Assembly (NCBI GenBank): GCA_902806565.1
Contig: CADCXA010000021.1
Coordinates: 1,789,876-1,853,875, forward strand
Direction of reading: 5' to 3'
DNA from: Hypoxylon rubiginosum
Taxonomy: Eukaryota > Ascomycota > Sordariomycetes > Xylariales > Hypoxylaceae
Length of the DNA stretch: 64,000 nucleotides
Shown: positions 19,690 to 30,354 of the stretch, in pieces
Position numbering within the stretch: the stretch's first letter is position 1
Layout: every line of letters begins with the position of its first letter
The notes under the pieces: model-generated
Database searches by the model: none
Told to the model about the DNA's origin: nothing
The model's input: only the letters and a program-made list of their open reading frames with translations
Made by a program: the position numbers and the translations under genes

Positions 19690-22600
19690 ATGAACACAAG
19701 CATCGATATGAATATATATCTTGTCCTAGTGGCCTGTTTGGTCACATCTGTGAGAGCAGCATGGTGGGATGACTTTACCAACAATCTAGCCACGGACCTT
19801 ACGCCGTTGATTTCTCTGTTCGGTGAGAAGGCATCCACGCAGTTTTTGAGCGAGTCAACAGCTATCCTCGACAACTTCCTATTTGCGATGGCGCCACTCG
19901 GTATTCTCACCGGAGTCGTGTCGGCGATTCGTGTATGTGGCGGCCCGTCCTTACGGGCATTCATCGGTCGAGCACAAGAAGGGGGAGGGGTTGCTGAAGC
20001 GGAGTTATGCTCATCCACAAGTCGTGACGTCTGCGAGCTTTATCACAACGGCGCTATTATCAGGGCTTTTGGGCGCCCAAAGATCCTCGAAGTTGTCTTT
20101 GATCCAGATTATAGAATAGATCTGGACTTGGATCATAAAACAATCGTGGACTCAGACCATAAAACAGCCCTCAGCCCAGACCACAAAACACAATACAATA
20201 GCGATGAGAAGTCTACGTTTGGCATGTTTTCCTCTCAGGAATACTTTCAAAAGCATTACAAGAAAGATTGGGACGAATACCTCGGACAAACAACTCGTGG
20301 CGACGAGGAAGAAGCAAATAACGCGCAGCCAATAGAGACTACCAAAGACACATTTGCCCCAAACCCCAATCTCTCCCTAAATATCGGTATAACGAAGCGT
20401 TCCAAGTACGTACACTGGGGAGCGGCCGTTACGGGATTTCTCGCTCAAGTTTCGGTTTTGTTGTTTGGGGCCGTTGTTCAATACCGACTACACTGGACGA
20501 AAGATGAAAATCCTATCGAACCGTGGGCCTTCCCATTCACCTTGGGCGGAACTATATGTGTTTGCGGAGGCATGTTTTTCTGCGCTTTTCTGGTGAATGA
20601 TAGCACCAAGGAGAGGAAATTCCAAAGAAAAAAAGGAAAACAAGTCACCCAAAGCGAACAGCAAGGCCCGAGGTTATATGTAGTCCAGCCAGGGAACCAA
20701 GTTATTGGTGATCAGACTTTCGACCCGTTCTTGTTCTCCAGCTCCAAGGAGCTTCCATGGACAGATTATATCACATCATGGAAGAAATCTACCGTCCAAG
20801 CCTCTAAAGTCAACCATGAGCTAGGAAGACCAAGCTGGGTTGGAAGACTGACTCTGAAACCCTCTTCGGAAATTTAGACTTTGGTGGCTACATCCGTAAC
20901 CATGGTTGGATTTGTGCTCCAATTTGTCGGCTTGCGATCAATGCACTCGGCAGTCTCTCTATTACAACTTGGTGTCACCCTTGGGATGGGTGTTGTTCGG
21001 GCACTGCTAAGAACGCAACGTCTAAGGATAGAGCAGAACCTCCTTCGCGATCGTCCTGATGAGGTCAGTGGACATGAATTGGACTGGCTTGCCCTACAGA
21101 TAGGCGAAGAGCCAAATCGCCCAAGGTCTTTTTGGTGTATCACTACTGGCACTGCTATCGACCCTCCACAGCAAGCTGGCTCAGAAAAGACAGACCAGGG
21201 AGCGCAGACAGGTACTGAGAGAAGCTCCATCAGGGCCCAGTCGGTCTACAACTATCGTACTAGGCTTGCAAGGCTCACGCAGCAACTGGTGAATACGAAA
21301 TCCAAGACATCCAACGCTTGGGACGATGGCCTAGTGGTTGGCCGATCACAAGCCCAACAACTCAGCAGAGCAATTGCAGAGAGCCTTGGCATACTCTCCG
21401 CCAATTTTAAGGGGCGTCTCAAAAACGAAGAAACTATTTACTGGAAGCTACGCATTGCAATGTATGGAGAGTCGTCTCAGCCGTTTCCAACTCCACATGA
21501 CATAGTTATTTCGATTCGCAAGCAAAACTCGGTTTGGGCCATTGATCCCAACTGCTTAGAAGCCATCCTAGGATTGTGTTCTTGGTCGATCACCTCCGAT
21601 CTGTGCACAGAAGGAGAAACCTTCGGACTCAAAACATCGATCGCAGCAGGAATTCCGATGTATAAAATTGTATCAGCTGGAGCTGAGGATAAGGTTAAGC
21701 GTACATGGGATGGCCTTCAGCTATGGATGAATAGCATTCCTCTATCATCATCGACTATAACAGGAACTCTAAGGTCACTAGATAGCTTCGACGCAAGCCC
21801 AACGACTATTTGGAAACTACATCCACCGGATAAAGAGCCGTTCAAGAAGGCTTCGCATATTCCTCACGACACACCGCTTCTAGATATGTACGGGCGACTA
21901 GTGGGTTGGCAGATTACCGGTTCGCATGAAAAGGATGTCATATCTGCGATCAGGGTTACGTCAAAATCCTTTCCTACGATCTGCTCCCAAGAGATATATC
22001 AATCCTTTCTATGCGCTATTTCACACCACTTTGACCTTGACATGGAGCAGGTCAAAGTTATAAAAGAGGCTAACAGGTTCCACTTAGAGCATCAACTAGT
22101 AACCAAACTAGTGGACTGCTTTGAGGTTAACCGTCTTGGGTCTAGGAAAGACGCATACCTAACCGTCATTCCGGCTTTAGAGTATGGATCTCGTTTACCA
22201 CGGGTCAAGGAGGCTATCCCGGCCGCCCACCAGACTGCCGAAGGATTCAGGAAAGACCGTCGCTTCCAAGAAGCAGAAGCAATCCTTAATTGGGCTTGGG
22301 AAACCGCATCTACAATGGACGAATCCAGTGAGACTACCATGGTCGAGCTGGGCGAGCTTTACCGCTATGCGCTCTTTTCGGAAGAGGCCGCCATGCAAGA
22401 ATTTGGGAGAAAAGGAATCTACTGGATGTCTAAGCAAGTACAAAGCCCGGGTCTGGAAGAAATAAATAGGCGATATTCACAGCTACTTGAAGCACAGTCC
22501 AAAGGTCCCAGAACAGGGAAGGATGTTCTTGGAGCAATTAGCAACCAGGATAGAGCGGAAACTCTACTGTCACTGAGCTTGCTGAAAGACAAGGACCTTT

Positions 22601-23849
22601 CATGTTCAGTTAATGGCCGTACTGCACTCTCCCTTGCGGCTGAGAAGGGATGGCACGAGGTTGTCAAAGCAACTCTTGAGATTGGATCCGTCGTGGATTC
22701 TCTTGATGATCAGAGAAGGACACCGTTGAGCTATGCTGCAGAATATGGGCACGTTGAAGTCGTCCAGATCTTGATGGAGGCAAGAGCCTTGCCTATTCTC
22801 GAAGATTCATTGCACAGAACGCCATTGGTATATGCCACTACTAATGGCCACATTCTAGTGATGGAGACTCTATTAAAAGACCCGCGCGTGAGCGTGTACT
22901 ATAAGGATCAGAGCGGAGAGTCACTATTACACTGGGCAGCATCAAAGGGAGAAGACGATATCATTAGATGTCTGTGCAAACATGGAGCTCAGGTAAACGA
23001 TACGAATAATAAAGGGTATATACCCTTAATCGTTGCCCTCCTTAACAATCGACGTCACAAAGTTTCCCGAGAGCAGACTGCGACTGTGCTGCTAGAGGAG
23101 AATGCGGCACTTAACATTATCGTACAAGGAGAAGAAGCATGGTGCTGGGCTTTACGGGACGGTGAATTGACTTGTGCCGAGTTCTTGCGAAAGAATGATA
23201 AAGTCACAGCAAACATTGGCTTTGTGCTGGAATTTCAACGCCCATACCACCTAATTATTAAGGAAGAGGTAGGGAAAGTGGAACCGGGAGTCAGAATAAG
23301 AGTGTTCGATAAGGACGGAAGCGAAATAGAGCCGACAATAGAAGTTTTGTGCGAAACTGCAGCAGACGAGTGCAAAGTAGAGGTGAGATGCCTCGAAGAA
23401 GGCCGCCAGTTGAAGATCGCAGACGAATACTCATACAAATTCTTAAACGGAATAATGGATTAGCTACAACCCGAGAACATCATTACGGATGAGTTGCTGG
23501 CGAACGCCGCGTCAAAGGGGTATCCCAGCGAGTTTCTCTCACTCCTTGTTGATCGACCAGAGAAGGTTATAGTCGGGGAAAAGGTGATGAACGAGATAGT
23601 TCGCTTTGACAAATATTCAGAGATTTTTCTTCAGCTTCTTCATCGGTCGGAACGGAAAATAATTACTGAAAACGTAGCTACATTTATGTTGGAAAACGAC
23701 AATGTATTACAGGCCCGATTTCTTGATTGGGGGAGAGGAAGCGCAACGGTCACGGAAGAAGCCGTTCAGGCAGTGGCGCGCTGGCATGACTCCTTGTTGG
23801 CCCCTAAAGCCTTGCTAACCCTTTTCCTAGATCATCAGGCGCCGATTGC

Positions 23850-23862
23850 GGGGGGGGGGGGG
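23850..23862 (+). repeat. Homopolymer run of 13 G inside the ankyrin gene
   Basis: Thirteen consecutive G follow GATTGC. Upstream coding sequence (LTLFLDHQAPIA) and downstream coding sequence (ALVIAAQNEGHG) both match the repeat family but are in different frames, so the tract length decides the reading frame. It may be a true slippage site or an assembly length error. Confidence 0.9.
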
Positions 23863-23912
23863 CGCTTGTAATTGCGGCACAAAATGAAGGACATGGTCTA
23901 GTGCTATTACCT

Positions 23913-24530
23913 CTTCTTCTTGATCGTCTTGATCAGCGAGGGGAGCAATTCACAATCACAGAGGAGATGCTTAGGGGAGCGGCGGGGAACAGAAATTATG
24001 GTCTGGGTCTACTTAAGCTTCTTCATGATCGGAGAGAGGGTGAGTTCATAATTACTGAGAAGATAGCAATGGCCGCAGCAGGTAATTGGCAATGCGGAGA
24101 GGGGGTATTCAAGTTTCTCTTGGATCAACGAGGAGAGCAGTTCACAACCACGGAGGATATAATCAAGGCCGCAGCAAGTAATCAAGTTCAGGGACGGGAT
24201 ATATTAGAGCTACTCTTGGATCGACGAGCGGAACAGTTCACAATCACGGAGGATGTAATCAAGACCGCAGCGAGTAATCCAAGCCGGGGATGGGATATAT
24301 TAGTGCTACTCTTGGATCGGCGAGAGGAGCAGTTCACAATCACCGAGGATATAGTCCAGGCTGCAGTCGGTAATGAGGGGTGGGGTGGCGAAAAAGTACT
24401 GAAGCTTCTTATAGACCGGCGAGGAGAGCAGATCATGGTCACGGATGAGATAATCAAAGCTGCGGAAGGTAATAAATCCAACAGTAAGTGGATGTTGTCT
24501 CTTCTTAAGGAGCGAGGAAAGATACAGGGT
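23913..24530 (+). repeat. 96-bp coding repeats (32-residue LLLDRR...TITED units)
   Basis: About six imperfect units of 32 residues (96 bp) lie in tandem, each with a LLLDRRGEQ-like start, TITEDI and AA.N. The best match is between units starting near 24114, 24210 and 24306, which are similar at DNA level too. More diverged units continue upstream of the G tract (about 23500-23840). Confidence 0.85.
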
Positions 24531-24533
24531 TAG

Positions 24534-25224
24534 CATTACGTCTGGGCCGCATGCTTTAGATATAGTACCTAACTATCAACACGTGTACGCGTACCTATCA
24601 TCACACAGAAGACAGGCGATAATGTAACATCGTAGAATAATGGAAACTCAACGGATATTAAACACTCCTTAGGGCTAATGTTTACCTTCATAGCCGAACG
24701 TATAGATCACCTTAGAACTCATAAATCGACATGATGCAATCTACTTGAAGTACAGAGCCGGGAACATAGACTCGTACAGTTGAGATTTCTGGGTTTTAAC
24801 TTAAGGCCGTAATGTAGTTGTAGAAGTTGTGAGTGACCGAAATTAGTAAAAGCGCCCCTGGAGTCTATGATAAATTACCTCCAGGGAAATTAATGGTTAG
24901 AATGTGAATCGGAGTGCTCATATATTCTTACGCGACTCATTTCCTGCCAATATTCCTTCAAGGGGGTAAAGACATGAAGGACGGAATGATTACTTTAACC
25001 ATTTGACTTATAGATAATACCTAGATGCCGTCAATATTCATTGCATGGAATAGTCATCCGATAAGTACCTAAGTTCGTAGAAAAAATCATCGATTGTGCG
25101 GGTTGAGCCGCCGCAGATACCAACCTATGAGCCTCACCAGCCTATTCTAGGGTATTCATCCAAGCCATATCCAGGGCAATTATACAAGAAAAGATTTTTA
25201 GAGTAAAAATCTAACCGTTACCAA
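24534..25224. other. Intergenic between ankyrin gene and FPGS
   Basis: The flanking genes are convergent. The sequence is A/T-leaning and unique to the eye, and I see nothing to annotate. Confidence 0.5.
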
Positions 25225-26806
25225 TCAGAAAGCATCTACACCTTCCAATATGCTCAGAGCGCCGCCCACTAGGTGCAAGCTGCCCGTGATGAGAGCCTGT
25301 ACGGTCTCTCCCTCGCCCACCGACGTCTTGCCCAGCTCCCTAACATGGTTGATCGCATCCTCGATCGTCGGCAAGACGACGACCTTGGCCTGCGGGTCCA
25401 GCGCGGACCACTTCTCGGCGAAGGCGCGCTGCGCCGTGAGGGCCTTGACGGCCGCGGGGTCGTACTGGTAGTTGACGAAATCCCGCTTGTAGCCGGTCTC
25501 GGCGTACGTGACGTTCGTGCAGAAAACCACGTGCTCGAACGGGCCTTGCCCCTGAGCTTTGAGGGAGGAAAGCATCCCCTCGAGGAAGTGGACGGCTTCG
25601 TCCCGGCCTTGTTGGTTGAATATCAAGGCTTTCGGTCCGGTCCTCTTAGCGCATTCGCCGGCGAACCATCTCGTCGCCATCTTCAGGCTGTCCACCGTGT
25701 GCGCTCCGTCAATGTGCCAAATTATCGGCCCCTCCACTTTCACTTCGCATCTCCCTCGCCATACCACCTGCTCGAGGCCGTCGACGAATTGTTGGGGTAA
25801 CCGTGACGGATCTAGCGAGTTATTAGGGTCGAGTTTCCGTAGAACTGCCTCCGCTAGCGCAATTCCTAAGCTAGCATTTTTCTTCTGGAACAGCGCGTCC
25901 GGCCGAATTTTGACGCCCTCTAGCCTAGGGTCGACGTCTAGGACTTTCAGGGCCACGCCCTTTTCCTTAGCCCTTTCTTGGAGTACTTCGGCAGCCTCTG
26001 GTACTTGATGAACGGTAAAAGCCGGGCTGCCTGTCTTCATGATACCGGCTTTGTGCCAAGCGATCTGTTCTATCGTATTCCCGAGCGCAAAGACGTGATC
26101 TATGCCAAGGGTGCTGATTCCAGACGCTACGGGGTTTTCCACGATATTGGTGGCGTCGAATTCACCACCAATTCCTGTCTCGTATACGGCGCAATCAACG
26201 CCTTCTTGGAAATATAGGTGGTAGCTCATCAGCGTTAAGTAGCGGGAATAAACGGGTCTCGTGGGCATGGGGATGCCTAGCCGCTGATCCACAACCTCCT
26301 GGCCCTCACGTTCCTCAGCCTCCCCGAGCTTGTCCCATACCTCAAAGAAGTAGCGCGCAAAGAGCTCTTCGCTGACGGAAGCCCCGTTGATCTTGATCCG
26401 TTCGCGCACCGCAATCAGGTGCGGGCTGGTGAACAATCCTAGTTTGGAGGGCACGGAATATGACTTCTGGTATTGCGAGAGTATAGATGCGGCAAAGGCG
26501 CACGTGCTCCCTTTGCCCTTGGTGCCAGCGACGTGTACGATGCTCAGCCGCTTGAGGTCGGAGGGCGCGTAGCCGATGCGCCGCAGGTAGACCTTCATTT
26601 CAGCAATCGAGGCGGCATCGGGCCGTATGCCGGCCTTGCGGCGGGCTTCGACGATGGCATACGGGGTCTGGAGGGAGTTGAGGGCGTCGATGGCATCCTG
26701 AGGCAATTATCGGGTCAGCATCGTCTTCGTCTGTCAAGGTGGGAGAGAGCTCGGAGCTAAGAGCAGGGTGACGTACATTGTACGTTCGGCCGCTTTGCGA
26801 AGCCAT
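25225..26806 (-). CDS. Folylpolyglutamate synthase (complete)
   Basis: Exon 1 is 26806-26777 (10 codons, MASQSGRTYN) and exon 2 is 26697-25225, with a 79-nt intron (GTACGT...CCTCAG). The product is 500 residues. Splicing produces TYNDAIDALNSLQTPYAIVEARR, the conserved N-terminus of fungal FPGS; the first in-frame codon of exon 2 alone would lose it. The ATP loop GTKGKGS lies at about 68-74, followed by GLFTSPHLIAVRERI, FARYFFEVWDKLGE, ETGIGGEFDATN, GIDHVFALG, AWHKAGIMK, IDGAHTVDS and a C-terminal GSLHLVGGAL. It adds glutamates to folates for one-carbon metabolism. This is the conventional FPGS of the pair; a divergent paralogue lies at 1-1232 on the same strand. Confidence 0.93.
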
Positions 26807-28050
26807 TGTGCGCCGGAAGATGGAGTTCAAGCTTTTTATTGTATATAGGAGGGAAGTATAGATTCCAGTGCATCGGACAACATGATGCATCCCAAGGACC
26901 TAAGTCGTTTTGCCTGTTCTTTCTCTTCTGCTCCCGCGTCCGGGGAAACAGAGATGGCGAGAATGAAAAAGAGTCAGCAGCGATATCGCCGGCGGACCCG
27001 AGCTCCAATCTTTCCCCAATTCTACCCCGCATTCTCCGACTTGCAGCTGTCTGCCACATGTTAGACGGCTGCCATCGTAAAGCTATTTCACGGCTCTAAA
27101 TTCACTCCATTGCTTCATCTGCAATAAGTTTCCCTTGATATTTAATGAGCAACGTTTATTAGTATTATAAAAACGAGCAATATGTTTAATATTACGTCAC
27201 CTTTTATCTAGAATCCCCAACAACTTCGCAAATATACCCTTACTCATTTCTTCCGTAGCTAGCGTCTTTCAAATCTTGTTTTCTTCTTGCCCCCTTTACG
27301 AAGTCGGCAAAAGCTCATGGCCCACCCATTTAGAAATAGGGGCGATGATTATAAGCCATTGCCAAGCAGTTTACTAAAGCTTAGCTATACCATTCTGCGG
27401 CGCATAGGATTAGCATATCTTTCCGTCGGTACCTGAATGAATATCGAAACTGTTCACCGTAGTGGAACATAACTGGAGTATAATGTTGGCATCAGTTGTT
27501 GAGAAACATCTCTAGGACTTTACGCCTCTCTCCCAGCACCCTGGGAACGTATGGCTGATGACGAATGCATGAAATACGATACCAGCATAAGTCGGACTTA
27601 ATTTCTTTCAAAGGGGCTGAGTCTGATATTATCCTCCGTGCCCCACCCGAACCGTATACCGGGATCGCGGCATGTTATATTACAGACGCCGGGGGCCTAG
27701 GCCTCCGAAAACCTCTATCCCTTCACCGGAAACCTTCTGGAGGCTATGGGAAGAGCTGACGACGCGCAGGGCGTCACCGACAAGTCTGAGATGCCACCGC
27801 TCCGGAAATTGCGGATGAACTTTGTGTTTGCAGGTATTGTGAAGAAACGACGAAAGTGAAGGAAAGGACTTCAAGATGAAATCCACCTACAAAATGAAGA
27901 GGTATCCTCAAGTTAGCTAATTTATGTTTCGAGAATAACTCTCGCCGTCATTCGCAAGAACCACCAACACACCCCCAATCTCCTTTCACCTGTGTTTTAT
28001 TATAACGTTTACGACGGCATCTAAGAGTTTACAATTCAACAGCTTTCATC
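26807..28050. other. Divergent intergenic region FPGS / BBE oxidase
   Basis: It holds both promoters and the long FPGS 5' leader. Several short frames occur without recognisable motifs. No gene is supported. Confidence 0.5.
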
Positions 28051-29747
28051 ATGCTGAAATCTTGGGTTATTGCTGTTACTCTTAGCAGGCTGGCAATGGT
28101 ATCAGCGGAGATGTTACCGCTCTCTACGCTGATGGCCAGAAACGGTAGCTCCGGAAAGACAGTTGGAAGTAGGGGGGTCCTGCCTGTAAGTTACGGAACA
28201 GATGGCACTCGTGAACCCGAAGCTATGTCCCCATGGTGCCGCTACTCACCCATTATAGTGCGATGCCTTAGAAGCTGCTGGCCTTGGGGACCGACTCCTT
28301 TTCCCAACAGACCCAGGCTACGAGCCCCAGATCGCGACTTGGTTCGCGACGAACACTCGTATGAGACCTTACTGTCTCGTTCTGCCGCAGACCAGCGAAG
28401 AAGTTTCCACCGCGTTGACGGCCTTGGTCAATGCCAATAATGGTGCAGGTGATTGGCACATTGCCCTTAAAAGCGGAGGTCACGGTGTATCGGGAAGCAA
28501 CAACATCGCAAACGGCGTGACTATCGACTTAAGCCATATGAACGCGTCGAGCTACGACCCCCAATCCAACACCGCTAAGATCCAGCCTGGTGGCCGGTGG
28601 AAAAACGTGTACGCAGATCTCGACAAACAAGGAGTAACAGTAACGGGCGGGCGCGATGGTGATGTTGGCGTGGGCGGATTCCTCTTAGGAGGAGGTAACT
28701 CGTTCTTCTCGGGACGAATGGGATTCGGCTGCGACTCGGTCGTGAATTTCGAGGTGGTCCTGGCTAACGGAACAATTGTCAATGCTAATACTACTACTAA
28801 TGCGGATTTGTGGCAAGCCCTCAAAGGAGGTAGCAGCAACTTTGGAATCGTGACACAGTTCGACATGGAGGCTATCCCCGCGCGAGATCTAGCTTACGAC
28901 CTCCGCTTCCTGAGCTCCAACTACTCGGACACTGTGGTCGACGCAGTTGTAGAATTTACCAACCAGAACCAGTCCCTCGCTGATAACCATCTCATCACCT
29001 ACTATGCCTTCAATGCTTCGAGGAGCTCTGAGATATATATCGGCTGTATCAACGTCAACACGCAGGGCGATCTGAATGCCGCGACGGCTTTCAACAAGGT
29101 GAAAGCGCTTCCTGCCCTTTCTAACGCTATGGCACTACAAAGTATGGCTGAGGCTGCCGAGGGCTCGCAACTCCCTTCTGGTATAAGGTATGTCATAACA
29201 GCACTAATTTTGAGTGGTATCTTAGCTAACCGAGTCTAGCGGTGCCTCGTCGACGTTGTTCTTCCGGAACGACCCCCAGATTCTCCGCAGCTGCGTCGAA
29301 ATCCACGCAAACTTCGTCGAGGCGCTCAAGCGCTCCATCGATCCCGCCATGTTTACAACGATGCTATTCTTCCAGCCCATCCCTACCTACATCGGGCAGA
29401 TCGGCAAGCAGCGAGGCGGCAACATGCTCGGCCTAGACGCCATCCGCTCCAACGCCATCCTGTGGACCGCCGGCGCCGCGGTCGACCCTGCCGCGGGCGA
29501 GGCGGCGTTCGCCGTAGCGCAGGCGGAGACGTACGCGATGACGGCCAAGACCGAAGCGATGCTGCGGTCGCTCAACGGGGACTTGGGCTTCCGGTACCTC
29601 AACTACGCGGACGCGAGCCAGGACCCGCTCGGGAGCTACGGGGCTGCGAATATTCAGCACATCCGAAATGTGGCGGCGCAGTACGATCCGACGGGGGTCT
29701 TTCAGAACCGCATCCCCGGAGGCTTCAAAATTTCGAGAGTCGCATGA
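28051..29747 (+). CDS. Secreted FAD-linked oxidase (berberine-bridge-enzyme type)
   Basis: There are three exons, 28051-28185, 28259-29187 and 29240-29747, with introns of 73 nt (GTAAGT...TATAG) and 52 nt (GTATGT...CTAAC...TCTAG). The product is 523 residues. A signal peptide (MLKSWVIAVTLSRLAMVSA) is followed by the PCMH-type FAD domain: ALKSGGHG (His of the flavin attachment type), VTVTGGRDGDVGVGGFLLGGG, GFGCDSVVNFEVVLANG and DLWQALKGGSSNFGIVT. The C-terminal BBE segment contains FRYLNYADASQDP. Such enzymes oxidise alcohols, sugars or secondary metabolites with FAD and release H2O2. Production of H2O2 by a secreted oxidase could feed a secreted peroxygenase such as the one at 10585, but that link is only an idea. 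The last exon is distinctly G/C-richer than the earlier ones. Confidence 0.92.
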
Positions 29748-30354
29748 TGCGGATGCCGCACTAAAAATAGTGTGGAATGCTGCTTAAGACATTCATAGAC
29801 TGTGCTGTACAAGAGTACCTAACCTATACATATATCAAACCCTCAATAAGACACTAACTAATCAAATGATCTTCCGAAGGTCTCACCATTCATTCGCTAT
29901 TTAGATTCCCATTTATCTTTCATATTGGTTGATCGTAGATAGCAGCTTTAACCACCTGTGTATACTGCGTCTGATAATAATAAACTTGGCTATTTTACCC
30001 CTTATCTACTAGCTACCCCTAATAATAAAAACACTGAATTTGGCACGACCACTATATAAGCGTGATTTTTTCTTGTTGGTCTTTTTCAAGGTATCATTAA
30101 TATCCTCCGAATTATTTTAAGTTACTCCTTTTTTTTTCTTTGCTGCCTAGAAGTCCCCTGTCTCGCAGCTTGACTCGTAACCCGAGTGGCGGAGTCGGTG
30201 CCAATCATCGGCGGCCTCGGGACCCGATGGAGTTCATAGAGCCTCACTCCGCCCGGGATTTCGGGACCTCTCCTATACAACACTCATCCTTTCCGTGTCT
30301 TACCTCCACGCCCACCTGACTCTTTACCAAATTGGTGTCACATTTCTAGACAAA
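29748..30354. other. Intergenic and promoter of the Zn2Cys6 gene
   Basis: The first 400 bp are A/T-rich. From about 30175 a G/C-rich patch carries CCAAT (30201-30205) and several CGG triplets. No gene is supported. Confidence 0.5.
30217..30227. promoter_or_regulatory. Palindrome TCGGGACCCGA, possible Zn2Cys6 site
   Basis: A perfect 11-bp palindrome with two inverted CGG triplets (CGG-N3-CCG) lies about 130 bp upstream of the start of the Zn2Cys6 regulator, close to a CCAAT box. Binuclear cluster factors bind inverted CGG triplets. Autoregulation is inferred only from position. Confidence 0.35.

Larger units (their letters stand above)
19690..24533 (+). pseudogene. Large membrane-anchored ankyrin-repeat gene, interrupted by two TAGs and a frameshift
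   Basis: Three open segments follow each other: 19690-20877, 20878-23463 and 23464-23870 in one frame, then 23863-24533 in another. Segment 1 has a signal peptide (MNIYLVLVACLVTSVRA), a WWDD start and transmembrane helices. Segment 2 opens with two more helices (VGFVLQFVGLRSMHS...), then a long unassigned region and ankyrin repeats (about 22610-23110). Segment 3 and the last segment hold 32-residue LLLDRR.EQFTITEDII.AA..N repeats. Uninterrupted fungal homologues join these parts in one protein. TAG codons at 20875 and 23461 sit in the same frame as flanking coding sequence. The third break is a run of 13 G (23850-23862), where a length of 14 or 11 would keep the frame. The TAGs could instead be 3' ends of short introns (see findings). 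Likely a decayed or variable non-self-recognition type gene; function unknown. Confidence 0.65.

Noticed and set aside
23814..23830. Intron acceptor GCTAACCCTTTTCCTAG near the G tract
   Set aside because: It looks ideal, but the same bases encode LLTLFLDHQ, which matches the coding repeat pattern, and no donor gives a better protein.
27565..27886. Small frames between FPGS and the FAD oxidase
   Set aside because: They are short, on both strands, without motifs, and lie in a region that must contain two promoters.
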